From the NCBI GenBank assembly GCA_052437175.1, contig JBQVOK010000011.1, forward strand, positions 1 through 64,000: a stretch of DNA of 64,000 bases. Reading direction: 5' to 3'. Each line of letters begins with the position of its first letter. The first letter of the stretch is position 1. This stretch comes from JACVCJ01 sp052437175 (GTDB lineage: Bacteria; Bacteroidota; Bacteroidia; CAIKAF01). A model generated the notes under the pieces. That model was not told where the DNA came from, ran no database searches, and saw only the letters and a program-made list of their open reading frames with translations. This document shows, one piece after another, positions 59,316-64,000 of this stretch. The position numbers and the translations under genes were made by a program.

Positions 59316-59603
59316 TTAACGTAATTCCAGGTCTTTGATGATAACGGAACCCAGTTCGTCGTTCAGTTTGCGGATAATGGCCGTTTTGGCCATGGAAAGC
59401 TCGCTGCGCAGGGGGGCGCTGCTCAGGTACACCATCAGTATGCCTTCGCGGAACGACACTTTTTCGGTGCGGTTATTCACAAAGGGGCCCATGCTTTTCT
59501 GCCAGACCATGCATACGCGGCCTTCGTTCAGCTGATCTTCCAGTTTATAGGTCTTCAGGAACAGCTTCAGCGCCTCTTTTATGGTGTACTCGTTATTGTG
59601 CAT
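59316..59603 (-). CDS. DUF721 (DciA-like) protein
   Basis: The 95-residue protein matches DUF721: TIKEALKLFLKTYKLEDQLNEGRVCMVWQKSMGPFVNNRTEKVSFREGILMVYLSSAPLRSELSMAKTAIIRKLN. This is the KH-like fold of DciA, the replicative-helicase operator of bacteria lacking DnaC/DnaI. Its start overlaps the end of recF by 11 bases, so the two are co-translated and both concern DNA replication or repair. DciA function is inferred from the family. Confidence 0.87.
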   Translation of the reverse strand: MHNNEYTIKEALKLFLKTYKLEDQLNEGRVCMVWQKSMGPFVNNRTEKVSFREGILMVYLSSAPLRSELSMAKTAIIRKLNDELGSVIIKDLELR

Positions 59604-60702
59604 AGGACTGGGGTATTTTCGACTCCACCGGTATCAGTTCCACCGGCTGCTGAATCTTTTCAAAGATACGTAAAATACGTTCGCTGCCGGTATCGGTAAT
59701 GAGCACCTGCCCGTATTCGGGGGCGCTCAGCAGGCCCAGCATGCGTTCCACACGTTCGTCGTCCAGCTTGTCGAAAATATCGTCGAGCAGCAGTATGGGA
59801 TGCAGTCCCGTTTTCTGGCGCATATAGTTGTACTGGGCCAGTTTCAGGGCGGTGAGAAAGGTTTTCTGCTGTCCCTGGGAGGCACTTTTTTTCAGGGGCA
59901 GTCCGTGCATGCTGAAGGCAAAATCGTCTTTATGCGGCCCGTAGGACGTGTATCCCAGGCGCAGGTCCTTTTCAAAGGATTCTTCCCAGCCGCTTTCGGG
60001 ATTTTCATCGTCCCAGCCCGTTTTGTATTCCAGGGCGGCCTGCTCGTCCTTACCGGCCAGTCCGCAGGCAATATCGGAGAAGGTTTCATTGAATTCCCGG
60101 GCAAAACGGCGGCGCTCTTCTACTATTTCGCGGGCGGGGCCCAGCATCTGTTCGTTGTAAATGGAAATAATGTCCTTACGCACCGGGCCTTTGTCCATCA
60201 TCTGTTTCAGCAGGGCGTTGCGCTGCAGCAGAATGCGGTTGTACTGCACCAGGGCATCGAGGAACGGGCGTTTGAACACACTGATGACCGAATCGGAAAA
60301 ACGGCGCCGTTCTTCGCTGCCTCCGCCGGAAAGTTCCTGGTCGTTGGGCGAGATCACAGCCAGGGGCATGAACCCGATATGATCGGCCATTTTTTCGTAT
60401 TCTTTTTTGTCGATGCGGAACTGCTTGCCGTTCTCTTTCTTGAAACCGCAGTACAGCTGGTGCTGCTTACCGTTTTTCTCTACCATGCCCTCGATAAAGA
60501 AGAACTCCTGCCCGCGGCGTATGTTCTGCGTATCGGAAGCATTGATGAAACTTTTGGTCCAGCCCAGGTAATGTACCGCATCCAGCAGGTTGGTCTTGCC
60601 GGTGCCGTTCAGCCCGAAGATCAGGTTGAATTTAGGCCCGAAAGTGGTTTCGGAAAACTCATAATTCCGGAAATTCCCCGTTTTTAAATGTAGGATCTTC
60701 AT
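59593..60702 (-). CDS. recF: DNA replication and repair protein RecF
   Basis: The 369-residue SMC-like ATPase has a Walker A GLNGTGKTN (residues 29-37), ABC signature SQGQQKTFL near 269-277 and Walker B LLLDDIFDKLD near 300-310. The N-terminus MKILHLKTGNFRNYEFSE fits RecF. It loads RecA at gaps with RecOR. ATG 60702 is used because four extra upstream residues are not conserved. It overlaps the DUF721 gene. Confidence 0.96.
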   Translation of the reverse strand: MKILHLKTGNFRNYEFSETTFGPKFNLIFGLNGTGKTNLLDAVHYLGWTKSFINASDTQNIRRGQEFFFIEGMVEKNGKQHQLYCGFKKENGKQFRIDKKEYEKMADHIGFMPLAVISPNDQELSGGGSEERRRFSDSVISVFKRPFLDALVQYNRILLQRNALLKQMMDKGPVRKDIISIYNEQMLGPAREIVEERRRFAREFNETFSDIACGLAGKDEQAALEYKTGWDDENPESGWEESFEKDLRLGYTSYGPHKDDFAFSMHGLPLKKSASQGQQKTFLTALKLAQYNYMRQKTGLHPILLLDDIFDKLDDERVERMLGLLSAPEYGQVLITDTGSERILRIFEKIQQPVELIPVESKIPQSYAQ

Positions 60703-60824
60703 GCAACATTGCAAAGGTCTTAAAAATCTTTCAATTGCCGTGCCGGATTTATCAACTTCGGAGCCTTGAAAACAGAATGCCGCGAAAAAAAACTAAACTA
60801 TGTATGCACACTGAAAAAAATGTA

Positions 60825-60832
60825 TATTTTTG
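60825..60832 (+). promoter_or_regulatory. -7 box TATTTTTG for the 60856 TPR gene
   Basis: This TAnnTTTG match is 24 bases before the ATG at 60856. Confidence 0.6.
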
Positions 60833-60855
60833 CTGCCTAATTTTCGCAAAAAAGC

Positions 60856-61542
60856 ATGTCAGAACTGAAACAACCGAAATATGAAGAGGTTAAGCCGTCA
60901 AAAACAGAACTTAACCTTGAACTTTGGGCAAGAAAGAACCGCAACATTGTAATCGGCGCCATTGCCGTCATTATTCTCATTCCGCTGGGCTGGTTCGCCT
61001 ATGAGCGTTATGTGGCCGAACCCAAAGAGATCGAGGCTGCGGATGCTCTTTTTGCCGCAGAGCAGTATTTTGCACTGGACAGTTTCAACCTGGCGCTGAA
61101 CGGAAACAACGAAGTACAGGGATTTATTTCCATCATCGATAATTTCGGCGGTACCGATGCGGCCAATCTTTCGCACTATTACGCCGGCGTTTGTCACTAC
61201 AACCTGGGCCAGTACAACGAAGCCATCGAACAGCTGAAGGACTTTTCTACCAGCGACCTGTTCCTGAGCGGCATCAGCATCGGCCTGATCGGTGACTCGT
61301 ACAGCGAACTGAAGAACTACGAAGAAGCCGTTAATCACTACGAAAAAGCGGCCAAAAAGAACAGCAACGACCTGGTAAGCCCCGTTTACCTGCGTAAGGC
61401 CGCACAGCTTTACGAGATCGAGCTGAACAATCCCGATAAAGCCATTGAGCTTTACCAGAAAGTGATCACGGAATACCCGCTCAGTCTCGAAGCGGAGGTC
61501 TGCACCAAATACCTGGAACGGGCAAAAGCGAAAAAAGGATAA
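60856..61542 (+). CDS. Membrane-anchored TPR protein (YfgM-like)
   Basis: The 228-residue protein has a charged N-terminus, one membrane span (about residues 33-51, IVIGAIAVIILIPLGWFAY) and a periplasmic TPR region with four to five repeats (ANLSHYYAGVCHYNLGQYNEAIEQL, GDSYSELKNYEEAVNHYEKAAK, RKAAQLYEIELNNPDKAIELYQKVITEYP). The layout matches YfgM/BamD-like helpers of envelope biogenesis. A terminator separates it from ribH, 53 bases downstream. Confidence 0.88.
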   Translation: MSELKQPKYEEVKPSKTELNLELWARKNRNIVIGAIAVIILIPLGWFAYERYVAEPKEIEAADALFAAEQYFALDSFNLALNGNNEVQGFISIIDNFGGTDAANLSHYYAGVCHYNLGQYNEAIEQLKDFSTSDLFLSGISIGLIGDSYSELKNYEEAVNHYEKAAKKNSNDLVSPVYLRKAAQLYEIELNNPDKAIELYQKVITEYPLSLEAEVCTKYLERAKAKKG

Positions 61543-61556
61543 TCTTAATACACAAG

Positions 61557-61583
61557 GCCGGTCTCCAGGACCGGCTTTTTTTT
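61557..61583 (+). terminator. Intrinsic terminator between the TPR gene and ribH
   Basis: GCCGGTC (61557-61563) pairs with GACCGGC (61569-61575), followed by eight T. ribH begins 12 bases later. Confidence 0.85.
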
Positions 61584-61594
61584 GAACTCAGGTT

Positions 61595-62089
61595 ATGGCA
61601 ACAGCACTCAAAAATTTATCGTCATACAACAGCGAAGATATGCCCGATGCATCGAACGTGGCCATCGGTATCGTGGTTTCGGAATGGAACAGCGAAGTAA
61701 CCGGCCCCCTGCTCGACGGCGCGCTCAACACACTCGTTAAACACGGCGTAAACCCGGAGAACATCTGGGTAGAGAACGTACCGGGTACCTTTGAGCTGCC
61801 ACTGGGCGCCAAATACTTTGCCGAAGACGGCGACGTAGATGCGGTGATCTGCATCGGCTGCGTGATCCAGGGCGAGACCCCGCATTTCGATTTCGTATGC
61901 GATGCGGCGGCCAACGGCATTATGCGCGTAGGGCTCGATTATGGTATTCCCGTGATCTTCGGCGTGCTTACCACACTTACCCAGGAGCAGGCGCTGGACC
62001 GTGCCGGCGGAAAGCACGGCAACAAAGGCATTGAAGCCGCGGTGACCGCACTGCGTATGATTCGCCTCGGCGATGAGCTGGCATCCTGA
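61595..62089 (+). CDS. ribH: 6,7-dimethyl-8-ribityllumazine synthase
   Basis: The 164-residue enzyme joins the ribityl pyrimidine and dihydroxybutanone phosphate in riboflavin synthesis. IVVSEWNSEVTGPLLDGAL (about 26-44) and NVPGTFELPLGAKYF (61-75) form the substrate site. CIGCVIQGETPHFDF (86-100) includes the active-site His97. The ATG comes immediately after a terminator, so there must be an internal promoter or read-through. Icosahedral or pentameric assembly is not predictable. Confidence 0.95.
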   Translation: MATALKNLSSYNSEDMPDASNVAIGIVVSEWNSEVTGPLLDGALNTLVKHGVNPENIWVENVPGTFELPLGAKYFAEDGDVDAVICIGCVIQGETPHFDFVCDAAANGIMRVGLDYGIPVIFGVLTTLTQEQALDRAGGKHGNKGIEAAVTALRMIRLGDELAS

Positions 62090-62097
62090 TATTTTCG

Positions 62098-62105
62098 TAT
62101 CTTTG
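62098..62105 (+). promoter_or_regulatory. -7 box TATCTTTG before the dehydratase gene
   Basis: This TAnnTTTG match starts 9 bases after the ribH stop and 60 bases before the TTG start at 62158. Confidence 0.5.
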
Positions 62106-62157
62106 ATACAGCGTGTATTCCGTATGTTGCGGATAATGTGGAAATAAAGAGCTTGAA

Positions 62158-64000
62158 TTGAAAAGGTTTTACGGGAAAATAGCTCCACCCTGGCTGGTGC
62201 TCTTTGCAGATCTGCTGATCTGTACCATAGCGCTTTTTATTGCCTATCAGCTTCGTTTTAACTTTAATGTACCCGGCCGCGAGGTAACCCATTACAAGAT
62301 CGTATGGCCGGTAATGCTTGGTATACGTTTTACCACGTTCCTGCTTTCGGGTTCTTTTAAGGGTGTGGTGCGCTATACGGCCACCAGCGATGTGGTACGC
62401 CTGCTGCTTACCGTACTGCTGGGCTCCATGATCATGGCCATGCTGAACCCGGTATGGCTGCATTTCCAGGGCTTTCACCTGGTGCCTTACAACGTACTGC
62501 TTATCGACTTCCTGGTATCCCTTTTCCTAGTCGTGGGCTCCCGGATGGCTTTTAAAGTGATCTACCGCCGCATTGCCCTTTCGGAAAAGACCCGGCACGA
62601 TATTATCATTTACGGGGCCGGGGAGGACGGACTTATTGCCAAACGGGCACTGGACACCAATATCCGGGCACGTTACAATGTGGTGGCCTTTCTCGACGAT
62701 AATCCCCGCCTGGAGAACGTTAAGCTGGAGGACGTACGCGTATGGCACACTTCCCGCCTGGAAGTACTGCTCGATAAGTACCGCGATGCCGAACTGATCT
62801 TTGCCAACAAGCGGATATCTGCCGAAATGCGCCAGCATGTGGTAGACGTTTGCCTCAAATACGAAGTGCGGGTGTACGATCTGCCCCCGCTCAAAACCTG
62901 GCTCGAAAGCTCCAATGCGCCCATACGCCTGCAGGAGGTTAAGATCGAGGACCTGCTGGCCCGCGATGCCATACAGATCGACAATCCCATTCTGAACAGC
63001 GAATTTTTCGGTAAGGTGGTCCTGGTCACCGGTGCGGCCGGCTCCATCGGCAGTGAACTGGCCCGGCAGCTGATCGATTATAAACCGGCCCGGCTCATTT
63101 GTGTAGACCAGGCCGAAACGCCCATGTACGAGCTGGATATCCTGCTTTCCGGCGCCGAAGCTTACCAGAACGTAAGCCTGCGCATTGCCGATATTACCGA
63201 TGCGGCCAAGATGGAACAGCTGTTCGGGCAACACCGGCCCGATTATGTATTCCACGCCGCGGCGTACAAACACGTACCCCTGATGGAGAAGAACCCCGCC
63301 GAGGCCATTAAGGTGAACGTGCTGGGCACACAGATCATTGCCGACCTGGCACACCGCTTCGGGGCCCGTAAAATGGTGCTCATCTCTACCGATAAGGCTG
63401 TGAATCCCACCAATGTGATGGGCGCCTCCAAGCGCATCGCCGAGCTGTATATACAATCGTTCAACGATTGTTCGGACACACAGTTCATCACCACGCGTTT
63501 TGGTAACGTACTGGGCTCCAACGGTAGCGTGATACCACGTTTCCGTAAACAGATCGAGGAGGGCGGGCCCATTACCGTGACACACCCCGAGGTAACCCGT
63601 TATTTTATGACCATTCCCGAGGCCTGCAGCCTGGTGCTGGAAGCCGGGGCCATGAGCCAGGGCGGGGAAGTGTTCATCTTCGATATGGGCAAACCCGTGA
63701 AAATTGCCGACCTGGCACGTAAAATGATCAAACTTTCGGGCCTGGAGCCCGATGTAGACATAAAAGTGGTATTTACCGGGCTGCGTCCGGGCGAAAAGCT
63801 GTACGAAGAACTGCTGATCTCCGGCGAGGACAACCTGCCCACGCACCACCCCAAAATTATGATCGCCCGCGTGATCCGCTACGGAAAGGCCGACTTGGAC
63901 GCGCACCTGAACGAACTGGCCCACCTGGTGCGTACCCAGAACAACCAGCACATCGTAGCCAAAATGAAAGAGATTGTACCCGAATACAAGAGCGCCAATT
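62158..64000 (+). CDS. CapD/WbpM/PglF-type NDP-sugar 4,6-dehydratase, 3' end outside the window
   Basis: This frame is open to the window end (614 codons, no stop). Translation from TTG 62158 gives four N-terminal membrane spans (about residues 14-130), a first Rossmann fold (YGAGEDG near 145) and a catalytic SDR domain. The latter has VTGAAGSIGSELARQ (about 289-303), HAAAYKHVPLMEKNP and STDKAVNPTNVMGASKR, where Met replaces the usual Tyr as in this family. TRYFMTIPEA and GLRPGEKLYEELL complete it. Such enzymes make 4-keto-6-deoxy sugars for surface glycans. No ATG precedes the fold in frame. Confidence 0.9.
   Translation, partial: MKRFYGKIAPPWLVLFADLLICTIALFIAYQLRFNFNVPGREVTHYKIVWPVMLGIRFTTFLLSGSFKGVVRYTATSDVVRLLLTVLLGSMIMAMLNPVWLHFQGFHLVPYNVLLIDFLVSLFLVVGSRMAFKVIYRRIALSEKTRHDIIIYGAGEDGLIAKRALDTNIRARYNVVAFLDDNPRLENVKLEDVRVWHTSRLEVLLDKYRDAELIFANKRISAEMRQHVVDVCLKYEVRVYDLPPLKTWLESSNAPIRLQEVKIEDLLARDAIQIDNPILNSEFFGKVVLVTGAAGSIGSELARQLIDYKPARLICVDQAETPMYELDILLSGAEAYQNVSLRIADITDAAKMEQLFGQHRPDYVFHAAAYKHVPLMEKNPAEAIKVNVLGTQIIADLAHRFGARKMVLISTDKAVNPTNVMGASKRIAELYIQSFNDCSDTQFITTRFGNVLGSNGSVIPRFRKQIEEGGPITVTHPEVTRYFMTIPEACSLVLEAGAMSQGGEVFIFDMGKPVKIADLARKMIKLSGLEPDVDIKVVFTGLRPGEKLYEELLISGEDNLPTHHPKIMIARVIRYGKADLDAHLNELAHLVRTQNNQHIVAKMKEIVPEYKSAN

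Noticed and set aside
1..64000. tRNA, rRNA, insertion sequence or prophage genes
   Set aside because: I scanned the gaps and found no cloverleaf with a CCA end, no rRNA-like text and no transposase, integrase or phage structural protein. A covariance-model search would be needed to exclude small RNAs.

Overview
The window is a 64 kb stretch of a Bacteroidota chromosome, most likely from the Chitinophagales. The evidence is a type IX secretion (T9SS) sorting domain on a secreted protein, many TAnnTTTG promoter -7 boxes, a near-absence of Shine-Dalgarno sequences, and lineage-typical families (DUF4293, DUF4197, DUF4382) and gene orders such as rsfS-ftsH-cdsA-psd and recF-DUF721. Base composition looks balanced and coding density is high. 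I found no rRNA, tRNA, CRISPR array, transposase or phage gene.

Region by region. 1-6.3 kb is loosely packed: a short-chain dehydrogenase, an AraC regulator, several unrecognised small secreted or membrane proteins, a thioesterase, and long repeat-rich gaps. 6.3-12.2 kb holds a DtxR/MntR-type regulator, an NfeD-like protein with a flotillin, a DUF4382 lipoprotein, Dps, lipoyl synthase and an OsmC protein. 12.3-24.6 kb holds a 1236-residue T9SS cargo protein, a 42-residue lipoprotein beside bacilliredoxin YtxJ, ung coupled to an outer-membrane barrel protein, a Fic protein, an EreA/ChaN-like secreted protein and a divergent ferredoxin/acyl-CoA reductase pair. 24.7-33 kb holds a PaaE-like reductase, cytidine deaminase, pyruvate dehydrogenase E1-alpha and E2 (no E1-beta or E3), an M1 peptidase and an AT-rich Schlafen/AlbA-type gene that looks acquired.

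33-43.2 kb is housekeeping: gpsA, an ACP phosphodiesterase, an M23/LysM peptidase, NUDIX and pyrE with overlapping start codons, birA, and rsfS-ftsH-cdsA-psd. 43.3-51.6 kb holds a lipase, an HMG-CoA lyase/dgt/TPR cluster, pyrD, a metallophosphoesterase, DUF4293 and rimO. 51.7-55.3 kb is one 1186-residue repeat protein (nine TPR-like units, then five 58-residue coiled-coil units). 55.4-58.6 kb is the classic thrS-infC-rpmI-rplT operon. 58.7-64 kb holds a CAP protein, recF with DUF721, a TPR protein, ribH and an NDP-sugar dehydratase that runs off the end.

The most notable observation is infC. It appears to start at an ATA codon behind a strong AAAGGAG Shine-Dalgarno in a genome that otherwise lacks them, which fits autogenous control of IF-3. 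Others worth checking are the 174-bp tandem repeats of the giant coiled-coil gene, facing arrays of dyad-containing repeats at 5.7-6.3 kb, an operator-like set of sites at the Fic promoter, the overlapping divergent starts of NUDIX and pyrE, and a pseudoknot-like leader before the ACP phosphodiesterase gene.
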